The notes under the pieces were generated by a model that had not been told where the DNA came from, searched no databases, and saw only the letters and a program-made list of their open reading frames with translations. Below are positions 55,061 through 64,000 of a DNA stretch of 64,000 nt, piece by piece (positions within the stretch are counted from its first letter, which is position 1; the number at the start of each line of letters is the position of its first letter). This stretch comes from Rhizobium mongolense USDA 1844 (GTDB taxonomy: Bacteria > Pseudomonadota > Alphaproteobacteria > Rhizobiales > Rhizobiaceae): positions 372,001 through 436,000 of the forward strand of contig NZ_ATTQ01000003.1 of assembly GCF_000419765.1 (NCBI RefSeq), given 5' to 3'. A program made the translations under genes and the position numbers.

Positions 55061-56052
55061 GCGGCGAACAACTGATCCGCGAGATCGGGCGCTCCGGCGT
55101 CAAGGCGTCGGCCGTTGGGCTCGGCACCTGGGCGATCGGCGGTTGGATGTGGGGGGGAACCGACGAGGCGCAATCCATCGCCGCCATTCAGGCCTCGCTC
55201 GAAGCCGGCGTAACCCTCATCGATACGGCGCCCGCCTACGGGCTCGGCCGCTCGGAGGAAATTGTCGGCAAGGCGCTTGCCGGCCGGCGTGACAAGGCAG
55301 TGATCGCCACGAAATGTGGCCTCGTCTGGCACACGCAGAAGGGTAATCACTTCTTCGACCAGGACGGCAAGCCGGTTCACCGCTATCTCGGCGGGGATTC
55401 GATTGTCCATGAAGTGGAGGACAGCCTGCGCCGGCTCGGCACGGATTATATCGACCTCTACATCACCCATTGGCAGGACGTGACGACGCCGGTCGAGGAG
55501 ACCGTCGCGGCGCTGGAGGAACTGCAGCGGGCCGGCAAGATCCGCGCCATCGGCGCCAGCAATGTCAAACGGTCCGCGCTTGAGCAGTACATAGCCACTG
55601 GCTCGCTTGACGCGATCCAGGAGCGGTACAGCATGATCGATCGAGAGATCGAGGCGGATCTTTTGCCTCTCAGCGTTGCTAACGGCGTATCGACGCTCAG
55701 CTATTCCTCGTTGGCGCTCGGGCTACTTTCGGGCAGCATGGGGCCGGACCGGATCTTCTCCGGCGACGATCAGCGCAAGGACAATGCGCGCTTTTCCGTC
55801 GCCAACCGGCAGAAGGCCCGCGATTTCTCCGACGCGATCCGGCCCGTCGCGTACCGTCACGATGCGAGCATCGCCCAGACGGTGATCGCCTGGACACTGG
55901 CGCAGCCAGGTGTGACTTTTGCCCTTTGCGGCGCGCGCAACCCGGCACAAGCGCTCGACAATGCCCGGGCCGGCACGCTTCGGCTGCCTCCGGAAGATCT
56001 CGCGGCCATCGACGCCGCCCTATCGGCGAAGCTGGCCAACATGGACGGATAA
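55057..56052 (+). CDS. Aldo/keto reductase (third operon)
   Basis: The protein has 331 residues of the AKR family. The catalytic tetrad is visible: Asp and Tyr in LIDTAPAYGLGRSEEI, Lys in VIATKCGLV, and His in YITHWQD. The NADP-binding C-terminus (FALCGARNPAQALDN) is intact. It may interconvert an aldose or aldehyde and its alcohol before or after phosphorylation. Confidence 0.9.
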   Translation: MSGEQLIREIGRSGVKASAVGLGTWAIGGWMWGGTDEAQSIAAIQASLEAGVTLIDTAPAYGLGRSEEIVGKALAGRRDKAVIATKCGLVWHTQKGNHFFDQDGKPVHRYLGGDSIVHEVEDSLRRLGTDYIDLYITHWQDVTTPVEETVAALEELQRAGKIRAIGASNVKRSALEQYIATGSLDAIQERYSMIDREIEADLLPLSVANGVSTLSYSSLALGLLSGSMGPDRIFSGDDQRKDNARFSVANRQKARDFSDAIRPVAYRHDASIAQTVIAWTLAQPGVTFALCGARNPAQALDNARAGTLRLPPEDLAAIDAALSAKLANMDG

Positions 56053-56061
56053 CGGATTGTC

Positions 56062-57813
56062 ATGATGAACCGCGAACAGACATTGGACGGGCTTCGCCGA
56101 AGCCCGAAGGTGGACGTGTGCGTCCTTGGCGGCGGTATCAACGGTCTCAGCGTGTTCCGCGAGCTGGCGCTGCAGGGCGTCAACGTGCTCATCGTGGAAA
56201 AGGGCGACTATTGCTCCGGGGCAAGCGCCGGGCTCTCGCGCATGGTGCATGGCGGACTGCGCTACCTGGAAAACGGTGAGTTCAACCTCGTGCAGGAATC
56301 GCTCGTCGAGCGTGACCGGTTGCTGCGCAATGCCCCTCACTATGTCGCCCCGCTGCCGACCATGGTGCCGATCTTCGATATCTTTTCCGGGCTGGCAAAC
56401 GGCATCGTGCGCTTTCTGGGCCTCACCCGTCGGCCGAGCCGCCGCGGCACCGTCGCCATCAAGGCTGGACTGAGCATTTACGACTTCCTGACGCGCAAGC
56501 GCGCCCTGATGCCGCGCCATCAGTTTCGCGGTCGCAAAAGCACGCTTTCGAAATGGCCGGCGCTCAATCCGGCGATCCGCAACTCCGCCACCTATTATGA
56601 TGCCTGGGTGAGTCACCCAGAGCGCATCGGCATTGAGCTCCTGCTTGATGGGCTCTTGGCCGGCCCGAGCGCCGGCGCCTTGAACTATGCGACGATCGAG
56701 CATGCACCGGCCGGGGAATTTCTGCTGCACGACGGGATTTCGGGCGAAACCTTGGCAATCAAGCCGTCACTGGTCGTCAACGCGACCGGCGGCTGGATTG
56801 ACATCGCCAATGGCGCGCTCTTTCCTGAGGCAGCTCGTCCCGCGCCGCTGATCGGCGGCACGAAGGGCTCGCACCTCATCATCGACCATGCGGGGCTTCG
56901 CGACATGCTCGATGGCCACATGATCTATTACGAGAACGAGGACGGGCGCATCTGCATCCTCTTTCCTTATCTCGGCAAGGTGCTCGTCGGCTCGACGGAT
57001 ATCCGCGTGGACGACCCCGCAAAGGTGCGCTGCGAGGCCGAGGAGCGAGACTATATCCTGCAATCGCTCGCCTTCGTGTTGCCGGGTGTCCGCATCCGCC
57101 CGGAAGAGATCGTCTTCCAGTTCGCAGGCGTGCGCCCGCTGCCGGCAAGCAATGACAGCTTCACCGGCCGCATCCCGCGTGACCATTATTGCACCGTTCT
57201 CGAAGGCCGCGACGGCGGGCCACCAGTGCTCTGCATGATCGGCGGCAAGTGGACGACCTTTCGCTCCTTCGGCGAACTCGCCGCCGATATGGCGTTGGAA
57301 CGGCTTGACCGGAGCCGCCGCTTCGACACGGCGGACCGCACTTTCGGCGGCGGACGGGCATTTCCGATAGACCGTAGCGACTGGATTCGGGACCTGTCGG
57401 AATCGACAGGTCTTTCCCTCGATCGCGCCGCAACGCTTTTCGAGCGCTATGGTACAGATGCGAAGGCCGTTGCCCGCTTTACCGCCGCGGGGCCGGACAA
57501 CCTCTTGCCTCATGCCGGCTACAGCGCCCGGGAGCTCCTGCATCTCATCCGCACGGAGGCGGTCGAGCATCTGGACGATCTGCTCCTCCGGCGCACGACA
57601 CTTGCCATCACCGGCGAGCTTTCCCTGGACATGGCCGAGATCGCGCTTGACCTCCTCGCCGACGAGAAAGGCTGGCCAGTGCAGCGCAAGGACGAAGAGC
57701 GCACCCGTTTTCTCACCCTCATGCGCGACCGCCACGGCGTCGCGGAGGCAACCCTTTCCGCAAGGAACAAACAAAGGAGTGAACCATGCGAGACAACCGC
57801 AAGATCCGGATGA
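56062..57813 (+). CDS. GlpD-like polyol-phosphate dehydrogenase (third operon)
   Basis: The protein has 583 residues. VCVLGGGINGLSVFRELALQ is the FAD turn; LSRMVHGGLRYLENGEFNLV, GGTKGSHLIIDHAGL and IGGKWTTFRSFGELA follow. Close paralogue of the 581-residue enzyme at 32548, more distant from EryB. It should oxidise the kinase product to a ketose phosphate, with electrons to quinone. Start at either of two adjacent ATGs. Its end overlaps the aldolase gene by 28 bases. Confidence 0.9.
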   Translation: MMNREQTLDGLRRSPKVDVCVLGGGINGLSVFRELALQGVNVLIVEKGDYCSGASAGLSRMVHGGLRYLENGEFNLVQESLVERDRLLRNAPHYVAPLPTMVPIFDIFSGLANGIVRFLGLTRRPSRRGTVAIKAGLSIYDFLTRKRALMPRHQFRGRKSTLSKWPALNPAIRNSATYYDAWVSHPERIGIELLLDGLLAGPSAGALNYATIEHAPAGEFLLHDGISGETLAIKPSLVVNATGGWIDIANGALFPEAARPAPLIGGTKGSHLIIDHAGLRDMLDGHMIYYENEDGRICILFPYLGKVLVGSTDIRVDDPAKVRCEAEERDYILQSLAFVLPGVRIRPEEIVFQFAGVRPLPASNDSFTGRIPRDHYCTVLEGRDGGPPVLCMIGGKWTTFRSFGELAADMALERLDRSRRFDTADRTFGGGRAFPIDRSDWIRDLSESTGLSLDRAATLFERYGTDAKAVARFTAAGPDNLLPHAGYSARELLHLIRTEAVEHLDDLLLRRTTLAITGELSLDMAEIALDLLADEKGWPVQRKDEERTRFLTLMRDRHGVAEATLSARNKQRSEPCETTARSG

Positions 57814-58628
57814 ACCGGCTGTTCGGCAACGGCCGTTGCCTGGACGTGGCGATCGATCACGGCGTGTGCAACGAACCGTCCTTCCTCGATGGACTGGAGA
57901 ACATGCCGGCCATCGTGAACGCGCTGGTCGATGCGAAGCCGGATGCGATCCAGATGAACTACGGCCAAGCCGACCTGCTGCAGGACATTTCCGGCAAGGA
58001 GAAGCCGGCGCTCGTCATGCGCATCGACATGGGCAACCCCTATAACCGGATCCGCCATCGCGACATGTGGGCGGTGTTGCAGAACGAGGCGGAGCCGCTG
58101 ATCGGCGCGTTGCAGATGGATGCCGCCTGCGTGGTGGTCAACCTCTTCATGCTGCCGGACGAGCCGGATCTCTTCCGCCAGTGCGTGCAGAACATTTCTC
58201 GCGTGCGGGCAGACTGCGAAAAGTACGGCGTGCCGCTGATGATCGAGCCGCTCGTCATGCAGCCGGTCACTGAACGCGGCGGCTACATGGTCGATGGCGA
58301 TGCCGACAAGATCGTCACGCTGACGCGGCTTGCCCGCGAGATGGGCGCGGACATAGTCAAGGCGGACCCGACGACGAATACGGAAGATTTTCACCGCGTG
58401 GTCGAGGCTGCGCGCTGCCCGGTTCTGGTGCGCGGCGGCGGCAAGGAAGACCTGCGCGCCGTGTTCGCCAAGTCCGCGGCCTTGATGCGGCAAGGCGCGG
58501 TGGGCATGGTCTATGGGCGCAACATTTACCAACATGCCAATCCGAGCGCCGTCGTGCGCGGGCTCATGGCGATCGTGCACGAGGATGCGGGCAGCGAGGA
58601 CGCCTTCGCGCTTTATCAGCAGGTATGA
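57786..58628 (+). CDS. DhnA/LsrF-type class I aldolase (third operon)
   Basis: The protein has 280 residues of the DeoC/LacD/DhnA barrel. CLDVAIDHGVCNEPSFLDGL near the N-terminus, EMGADIVKADPTTNTEDFHR with the Schiff-base Lys, and VLVRGGGKEDLRAVFA with a phosphate-binding Gly loop. This Schiff-base aldolase is unrelated in mechanism to the zinc aldolase at 34302. It would cleave the ketose phosphate made by the preceding dehydrogenase. AAGGAG lies 6 bases before the ATG. Confidence 0.85.
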   Translation: MRDNRKIRMNRLFGNGRCLDVAIDHGVCNEPSFLDGLENMPAIVNALVDAKPDAIQMNYGQADLLQDISGKEKPALVMRIDMGNPYNRIRHRDMWAVLQNEAEPLIGALQMDAACVVVNLFMLPDEPDLFRQCVQNISRVRADCEKYGVPLMIEPLVMQPVTERGGYMVDGDADKIVTLTRLAREMGADIVKADPTTNTEDFHRVVEAARCPVLVRGGGKEDLRAVFAKSAALMRQGAVGMVYGRNIYQHANPSAVVRGLMAIVHEDAGSEDAFALYQQV

Positions 58629-58658
58629 AGGCATAACCGAACCTGGGAGGGGTTGCGA

Positions 58659-60188
58659 ATGGGAGACTATCTTTTAGGGATCGACGCCGGCAACACCGTC
58701 ATCAAGGCGGTGATCTTCGATCGGACGGGCCAGGAACTGGCGCATGCGGGGGAGGAGGGCCACAGCCGTATGCCATACCCCGGCCATGTCGAGCGCGATC
58801 TCGGCGAGCTGTGGGCCCATGCCAAGCGTGTCATCCGCACCTGTCTGGACAAGGCGGGCATCGCGGCGACCGATATCGCCGCAATCGGCTGTGCCGGCCA
58901 TGGCAACGGGCTTTATGCGCTCGACCGGGACGGCGAACCGCTCCTCGCCATCCAGTCGCTCGACACGCGGGCGATAGGTCTCGTCGACGAATGGGCGGCG
59001 GAAGGCGTTGGCGACCGGACCTATCCGATCGGCCGCCAGCGCCCCTGGCCCTCGCAGACGCCAACGCTTCTTGCCTGGCTGAAGCGTCACAGGCCCGAGC
59101 TCTTCGAGCGCATCGGCACGGTGTTCTTCTCCAAGGATTTCCTCGTCAACCGTCTGACCGGCCGTCGCGTCAGCGAGGTCTCGGACATGTCCGGCGCCGG
59201 CCTGCTCAATCTCGCCGCCCGCCGGTACGACCGGACGCTGATGGCTGCCTATGGGCTGGCTGATTGCATGGACCTGCTGCCGCCGCTCATCGAAAGCGCC
59301 GACATCGCTGGCACCGTGACTGAAGAGGTCGCAGCGCAAACCGGGCTTGCAGCCGGCACGTCAGTCATCGGCGGGCTGTTCGACGTCGTCGCCTCAGCAC
59401 TCGGCTCGGGCGTCTCGCGCACCGGCAGCGCCTCGATCATCGCAGGCACCTGGAGCATCAACCAGGTGATCATCGATCGCCCCGCCCTCGACGGGCCGGT
59501 CTTCATGTCCGCGACCTTTGACCGCAGCCGTTACATGGCGATGGAAAACAGCGCGACCTCGGCAGCCAATCTCGAATGGCTGGTAAGGGAGTTCTTCGAG
59601 GGGGAACATCAGGATGGCGTATCGCCCTTCGACGGCTGCTGCGCTTTGGCGGCTGCGATCGAGCCGACGTCCGACGATCCACTCTACCACCCCTACCTCT
59701 ACGGCGCCCAGCAGGACGGCCATGCGCGCGCGGGCTTTTATGGAGTTGCGGGCTGGCATAGCAAGGGGCACCTGGTTCGCGCGCTACTGGAAGGTGTCGC
59801 CTTCGGGCATCGTCAGCACATCGAGACGATCCGCAAGGCGGGCGCCATCTTCGACGAGGCCGTGCTGTCGGGCGGCGGATCGCGCAGCCGCCTCTGGCCG
59901 CAGATATTCGCCGACGTGCTGGGTACGCCGGTTTCCGTCGCTGTCTCGCGGGAAACGGGCGCGCTGGGCGCGGCGATTGCGGCGGGAACGGGCGTCGGCC
60001 TCTTTGCAGATTTCACGGAAGGGGCGAATGCCATGGTGCGGGTCGAACGGCACTACAAGCCGAACGATGCGCTGACGGCGCACTACAACAGGCGCTATGC
60101 ACTGTACAAGGATATTGCAGAAGCCATGACCCCCCTCTGGCGGCGGCTTTCGGCAACCAAAGACCAGGTGGCGGGAGCTGGGGCATGA
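58659..60188 (+). CDS. FGGY family carbohydrate kinase (third operon)
   Basis: The protein has 509 residues. [20 protein letters not shown] is the phosphate loop; [35 protein letters not shown] and [20 protein letters not shown] are landmarks. It resembles the module 2 kinase more than EryA. The start at 58659 has GGGAGGGG upstream; TTG 58653 is an alternative. It ends in a 4-base overlap with the GMC gene. Confidence 0.9.
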   Translation: MGDYLLGIDAGNTVIKAVIFDRTGQELAHAGEEGHSRMPYPGHVERDLGELWAHAKRVIRTCLDKAGIAATDIAAIGCAGHGNGLYALDRDGEPLLAIQSLDTRAIGLVDEWAAEGVGDRTYPIGRQRPWPSQTPTLLAWLKRHRPELFERIGTVFFSKDFLVNRLTGRRVSEVSDMSGAGLLNLAARRYDRTLMAAYGLADCMDLLPPLIESADIAGTVTEEVAAQTGLAAGTSVIGGLFDVVASALGSGVSRTGSASIIAGTWSINQVIIDRPALDGPVFMSATFDRSRYMAMENSATSAANLEWLVREFFEGEHQDGVSPFDGCCALAAAIEPTSDDPLYHPYLYGAQQDGHARAGFYGVAGWHSKGHLVRALLEGVAFGHRQHIETIRKAGAIFDEAVLSGGGSRSRLWPQIFADVLGTPVSVAVSRETGALGAAIAAGTGVGLFADFTEGANAMVRVERHYKPNDALTAHYNRRYALYKDIAEAMTPLWRRLSATKDQVAGAGA

Positions 60189-61810
60189 CCATGCATGGCA
60201 CTGAAATGCCGGTGGACGAAGGCAGCTACGATTTCATCGTCGTTGGTGCCGGCTCGGCCGGATGCGTCCTGGCAAACCGTCTGTCGGCCGATCCGAAGAA
60301 CCGGGTCCTGCTGCTCGAAGCCGGCGGCTCGGATCGCTACCATTGGGTCCATGTGCCGATCGGCTATCTCTATTGCATGGGCAACCCGCGCACCGACTGG
60401 ATGATGAAGACGGCCGCGGAAGCTGGCCTTAACGGCCGCGCGCTGAACTATCCGCGCGGCAAGCTGCTTGGGGGCTGCTCGTCGATCAACGGCATGATCT
60501 ATATGCGCGGGCAAGCCGCCGACTACGACGGCTGGCGGCAGGCCGGCAATGTGGGCTGGGGCTGGGACGACGTCCTGCCCTACTTCTTGAAGTCAGAAGA
60601 TAACTATCGTGGCAAGTCCGCCACGCACGGCGCCGGCGGCGAATGGCGCGTCGAGCGCCAGCGCCTCTCCTGGCCGATCCTCGACGCCTTTCGCGACGCG
60701 GCGGAAGAACTCGGCATCCCGAAGACCGGCGACTTCAACGACGGTGACAACGAGGGTTCGGGTTATTTCGAAGTCAACCAGCGCGGCGGCGTGCGCTGGA
60801 ATACAACAAAAGCCTTCCTGCGGCCGGCGATGAAACGCACGAATCTGCGCCTGCTCACAGGCGCCGAAACTGAGCGGCTTGAATTCAACGGAAAGACGGT
60901 CACCGGCGTGCGCTTCCAGCACCGCGGCCGCCTCTGCGTTGCTCGCGCATCCCGACAAGTCGTGCTGTCGGCTGGCGCGATCAACTCTCCGAAGATCCTG
61001 GAGTTGTCGGGCGTCGGCCGGCCGGAGGTGCTCTCGGCCAACGGAATTCCCGTCCACCACGACCTTCCGGGTGTGGGAGAAAACCTTCAGGACCACCTCC
61101 AGATCCGCACGGTCTTCAAGATTGAAGGCGCGCGCACATTGAACCAGCTCTATCACAGTCTCTTCAGCCGCGCCGGCATGGGTTTGCAATATGCCATCAG
61201 CCGGTCCGGCCCGCTCTCTATGGCGCCAAGCCAGCTCGGTATCTTTGCCAAGAGTGATCCTGCCGTCGCGACGGCCGATCTCGAGTACCATGTCCAACCG
61301 CTCAGCACCGATCGTCTTGGCGAACTGCTCCATCGCTATCCGGCTGTAACGGTGTCCGTCTGCAATCTCCGGCCCGAAAGCCGCGGCACGGTGCATTTGA
61401 CGACGCGCGACGCGGCGCTGCCGCCAGAAATCCGCCCGAATTATCTCTCCACCGCCGGCGACCGGATTTTGGCGGCACGGTCCATCCGCCACGCTCGCAG
61501 CCTTATGAAAACGAAAGTGCTCGCGCGCTTCCGGCCGCAGGAAATTCTTCCCGGTCGGGAGCACGACAGCGACGAGGATTTGATCCGCAGGGCGGGCGAC
61601 ATCGCGACGACCATTTTTCACCCCGTCGGCACGTGCAAGATGGGGAATGACACTTTGGCGGTGGTGAATCCGATGCTGAACGTGCACGGGATCGATAGAT
61701 TGCGTATCGTCGACGCCTCTATCATGCCGACGATTGTCTCTGGCAACACGAACTCACCGGTGATTATGATCGCGGAGAAGGCTTCGGAAATCATTCTGAA
61801 GCAGTTGTGA
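60185..61810 (+). CDS. GMC family FAD oxidoreductase (choline-dehydrogenase-like)
   Basis: The protein has 541 residues. [20 protein letters not shown] is the FAD turn; [20 protein letters not shown] is GMC signature 1 and [18 protein letters not shown] is signature 2. The catalytic His lies in [13 protein letters not shown] and the Asn in SGNTNSP. GMC enzymes oxidise alcohols to aldehydes or ketones. As last gene of the operon it may act on the imported polyol first or on a side product. Confidence 0.9.
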   Translation: MTMHGTEMPVDEGSYDFIVVGAGSAGCVLANRLSADPKNRVLLLEAGGSDRYHWVHVPIGYLYCMGNPRTDWMMKTAAEAGLNGRALNYPRGKLLGGCSSINGMIYMRGQAADYDGWRQAGNVGWGWDDVLPYFLKSEDNYRGKSATHGAGGEWRVERQRLSWPILDAFRDAAEELGIPKTGDFNDGDNEGSGYFEVNQRGGVRWNTTKAFLRPAMKRTNLRLLTGAETERLEFNGKTVTGVRFQHRGRLCVARASRQVVLSAGAINSPKILELSGVGRPEVLSANGIPVHHDLPGVGENLQDHLQIRTVFKIEGARTLNQLYHSLFSRAGMGLQYAISRSGPLSMAPSQLGIFAKSDPAVATADLEYHVQPLSTDRLGELLHRYPAVTVSVCNLRPESRGTVHLTTRDAALPPEIRPNYLSTAGDRILAARSIRHARSLMKTKVLARFRPQEILPGREHDSDEDLIRRAGDIATTIFHPVGTCKMGNDTLAVVNPMLNVHGIDRLRIVDASIMPTIVSGNTNSPVIMIAEKASEIILKQL

Positions 61811-62183
61811 GCATTAATCGAAAATGTGCTTAAAGCCGGCGAAGGCGTTCACGTTCAAACGCAGTGAGCAAGGCTCCAGTTCCGATCCTTTTAAGGTCGT
61901 TTGTATTGTTCGTTTGCCCCGAATATAAGCTTTCGCGGCGGCATGGACGCTCACCCGCCCTTTGGGAGTCAGACAGCGAAACGTTTCTTCCTCGGAGCGT
62001 GGCTGCCGTTAAACCGCTTCTCTGCCATTGCGAGCTATCGTGGTCAACGACACTCCCGTGCAAGGTTGAGCCTCCATTCACCCAACGGTGTCCGCGGCTG
62101 TGCACCGACTTGTAATGCCGACGGGCACCTCTTATCTGTTGGCAATCATCCACATAATCCCACACCGCACGGCTGGCGTCCTG
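61811..62183. other. 373-bp gap after the third polyol operon
   Basis: No gene is seen. A weak 5-bp hairpin GCGTT/AACGC near 61845 is the only terminator candidate. Confidence 0.35.
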
Positions 62184-62378
62184 ATGACGTCGACAATCCG
62201 CGTGTCGAAGGGCCTAAGGTACTCGATTGAACACAACAAGCACTGCTGCCGCGCCTGCGGCCACGAAGCCGCGCGAGCGCGGTGGGTCGTCGCTCGGCCG
62301 GACAACAACTGGAAGCCTTACCCCTGCCTTCTAACGCGCAGGGAACTGAAGGCGATCATTGCCAAGCAACTCGGCTGA
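62184..62378 (+). CDS. Possible small hypothetical protein
   Basis: A 64-residue frame, MTSTIRVSKGLRYSIEHNKH, with CCRACGHE in the middle that could bind zinc. No ribosome site is evident and no family recognised. Its reality is uncertain. Confidence 0.3.
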   Translation: MTSTIRVSKGLRYSIEHNKHCCRACGHEAARARWVVARPDNNWKPYPCLLTRRELKAIIAKQLG

Positions 62379-62408
62379 ACATTAACCACAATGATAAGGG
62401 AGAAGCAG

Positions 62409-62640
62409 TTGCAGGTCATCGTCAGAGACAACGATGTCAAACAGGCCATCCACGAGTTGAAAATGAGATGCAACGCGAAGCCCGTTCCGTGAGTGAAGGA
62501 ACGCCGCGCCTGCGAGAAGCCCTCGGAACGTCGGGTTCGCGAACGAGCCTAGGTGATTGCCAGATGGCGAAAGGCAGTCCGCAAGAAGATGCAGCGCGCG
62601 AGGGCCTTTTCCCTATCGCCATGCGCCGAGCGTCTGCCCG
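62409..62640 (+). pseudogene. rpsU: Decayed ribosomal protein S21 gene
   Basis: From TTG 62409 (AAGGGAG upstream) the frame reads LQVIVRDNDVKQAIHELK, matching the S21 start MQVxVRDNxVxxALxxLK. The text then breaks: MQRE appears in the next frame, and a third frame reads CEKPSERRVRERA, stop, VIARWRKAVRKKMQRARAF, the counterpart of the YEKPSEKRARExA tail. Two frameshifts and a stop show it is dead. A functional rpsU is expected elsewhere in the genome. Confidence 0.65.
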
Positions 62641-62700
62641 TAAATGATTCTGGCCCGCCGGCACATTAAGCCGGCAGCCGACACCCTGAAAGGTCGAACG

Positions 62701-62895
62701 ATGGAAGAATTGCACAGCATAACGATCTCGGACGAGCGGCTCGACGATTGCCGCGATGTCGTCGAGCCTGATCTGCAGGATCTGATCCGCACTACGATCG
62801 CTTCTGGCTTCTCGGCCGAGGAAGTCCTGATTGCGATCAGCGAACTGGTGGCAGAGGATTTCGCAGCAGTCGTCAAAACGCCGAGTGTCCACTGA
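62701..62895 (+). CDS. Small conserved hypothetical protein
   Basis: The protein has 64 residues, acidic and likely helical (DLQDLIRTTIASGFSAEEVL). AAAGG lies 8 bases before the ATG. It resembles short rhizobial proteins of unknown function by style only. It lies 21 bases before alkB and may be co-transcribed. Confidence 0.55.
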   Translation: MEELHSITISDERLDDCRDVVEPDLQDLIRTTIASGFSAEEVLIAISELVAEDFAAVVKTPSVH

Positions 62896-62916
62896 CACGC
62901 CGGCGAGGAACTGACC

Positions 62917-63492
62917 ATGAGCATTTCGCCGCAAGGAGACCTGTTTGCTGAAGCGGAGGCGCGATTGCCCCAGGGCTTCCGCTATCAACCCGCCGTCGTT
63001 CCCGAGGCGGTCCAGTCGGATCTGCTTCGAGAGATAAGACAATTGCCGCTGAAACCCTTCGACTTTCATGGCTTTGAGGGCAAGCGAAAGGTCATCTCCT
63101 ATGGCTGGAAGTATGACTTCGATAGCGAGCGGGTGAGACGCATTGACGACGTTCCGCCGTTCCTTTTGCCCGTGCGCTCCCTTGCGGCAGCTTTCGCCGA
63201 TATCGAACCCGATGGCTTGCAACAGGCGCTGATTACCGAATATGCGCCGGGCGCGCCGATCGGCTGGCATAAAGACAAAAGGGTGTTCGGCAGGGTTGTC
63301 GGTGTCTCATTGCTGTCGCCATGTACTTTCAGGCTGAGGCGCCGCGCCGGCCCGAACTGGGAGCGTGTCTCGGTGATTGCCGAGCCGGGCTCCGTCTACC
63401 TGCTGTCGGGTCCCGCCCGGAGCGAATGGGAGCACTCGATCCCGCCCGTCGAGCAGCTTCGCTATTCCATTACCTTCCGGGAGATCGGCTGA
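62917..63492 (+). CDS. alkB: AlkB-like Fe(II)/2-oxoglutarate dioxygenase
   Basis: The protein has 191 residues. The iron ligands are in GWHKDKRVFG (HxD) and SEWEHSIPPV (His), and the 2-oxoglutarate arginine is in LRYSITFRE. Substrate-side motif ISYGWKYDF is typical of the short AlkB group. It removes methyl groups from damaged bases in DNA or RNA by oxidation. Soluble, cytosolic. Confidence 0.9.
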   Translation: MSISPQGDLFAEAEARLPQGFRYQPAVVPEAVQSDLLREIRQLPLKPFDFHGFEGKRKVISYGWKYDFDSERVRRIDDVPPFLLPVRSLAAAFADIEPDGLQQALITEYAPGAPIGWHKDKRVFGRVVGVSLLSPCTFRLRRRAGPNWERVSVIAEPGSVYLLSGPARSEWEHSIPPVEQLRYSITFREIG

Positions 63493-63616
63493 CGGAACCG
63501 TGCAGGTTCCCTGAACAGCGGCGCGATGATCTGGTTGGCCTTACGGTCTTGAACAGTCGGAGACAACTCCCAATATCATTTCGTCAGGATCATTGGTGGC
63601 ATGAAAGGAGGAAAAG

Positions 63617-63928
63617 ATGCCGCTGAACGATGTTCCATGGACCCGGCCGGTAAGGATTCGGCTGCAATGCGGTTTGGAGCGGATCTTCACAGGCGCTTAC
63701 GACGCGTTGGATTTTCTCGAAAACGAATGGCCACTGCGCCACGGAGAGCGCCACGAGCGCGCGGTGAAGACGTGCCGGGGTGCCCTCAACGGAACCATTC
63801 CCGCGGTGATCGCGCGCGAGGCATTCCTGGCGGCTTGTCTTGAAGCCGGCATGCCTGCCGTCATGGTCCCGTGGAAGAGAAGGCCGTCCGTCCATCCGGG
63901 CCGGCCAGCACGTGTAGCCATTATCTAG
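63617..63928 (+). CDS. DUF982 family protein
   Basis: The protein has 103 residues. FTGAYDALDFLENEWPLRHG and AFLAACLEAG are the DUF982 signature, a family almost confined to Rhizobiales. GGAGG lies 6 bases before the ATG. Function unknown. A G+C-rich dyad GGCCTCG/CGAGGCC at 63941-63966 follows and may terminate it. Confidence 0.85.
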   Translation: MPLNDVPWTRPVRIRLQCGLERIFTGAYDALDFLENEWPLRHGERHERAVKTCRGALNGTIPAVIAREAFLAACLEAGMPAVMVPWKRRPSVHPGRPARVAII

Positions 63929-64000
63929 GGCATCAGCGATGGCCTCGTCTCCGAAGAGGCGAGGCCTGGTACAAGCTTCCTGTTTTCGGCTGCAGGAACG

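Noticed and set aside
62184..62378. Part of the rpsU remnant
   Set aside because: Its text has no S21 likeness and ends before the S21 start at 62409, so it is listed separately with low confidence.

Overview
The window reads as a chromosome or large-replicon segment from a Rhizobiales bacterium, most likely Rhizobium or Sinorhizobium/Ensifer. The evidence is high-GC codon use, a Rhizobium leguminosarum-type erythritol locus, SyrB-like proteins, DUF982, DUF1127, DUF983 and DUF2934 genes, a solo cold-shock gene, and a DUF1127-linked cluster of CCUCCUCCC ('cuckoo', alpha-r14-like) RNA hairpins. There are no rRNA, tRNA or CRISPR elements and no intact transposase.

Layout. Positions 1-17.6 kb are a mosaic of small accessory units: an FtsX-type permease with its AttH/CrtC-like partner, an epimerase/LysE pair facing a LysR regulator, a MocR regulator with a DUF983 protein, two SyrB-like proteins, an aldo/keto reductase with a membrane protein, an MFS exporter, a cupin, a cold-shock gene and small hypotheticals. 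This part also holds IS21-like ends and at least one decayed gene.

Positions 17.6-35.4 kb are a polyol block. Leftward are eryA, eryB, eryC, eryD and the eryR-eryH-eryI operon. These turn erythritol into erythrose-4-phosphate by kinase, dehydrogenase and three isomerases. Rightward, from a shared 0.8-kb control region, come a DUF2291 protein and an ABC importer (ATPase, permease, binding protein). They are followed by a second DeoR regulator, a second FGGY kinase and a second GlpD-like dehydrogenase. A convergent class II aldolase gene closes the block.

Positions 35.8-41.7 kb are an amino-acid block: a PheC-like periplasmic protein, an Lrp/AsnC regulator, a complete polar amino-acid ABC importer and a homocysteine S-methyltransferase. 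Positions 41.7-49.4 kb hold several broken genes (a twin-arginine protein, a DUF983 copy, an animal-type haem peroxidase) among intact ones (an LldD-type dehydrogenase, an L,D-transpeptidase, DUF2934). A trio of DnaA boxes also lies here.

Positions 49.7-61.8 kb are the most interesting part. A DUF1127 gene is followed by four consecutive hairpins that each show CTCCTCCC in the loop. Then comes a third polyol or sugar operon of nine tightly packed genes: importer, SorC regulator, aldo/keto reductase, GlpD-like dehydrogenase, DhnA-type class I aldolase, FGGY kinase and GMC oxidoreductase. Its substrate cannot be read from sequence. The implied route is import, oxidation or reduction, phosphorylation, oxidation to a ketose phosphate and aldol cleavage. 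The right end carries a decayed rpsU copy, an intact alkB gene, small hypotheticals and a DUF982 gene.
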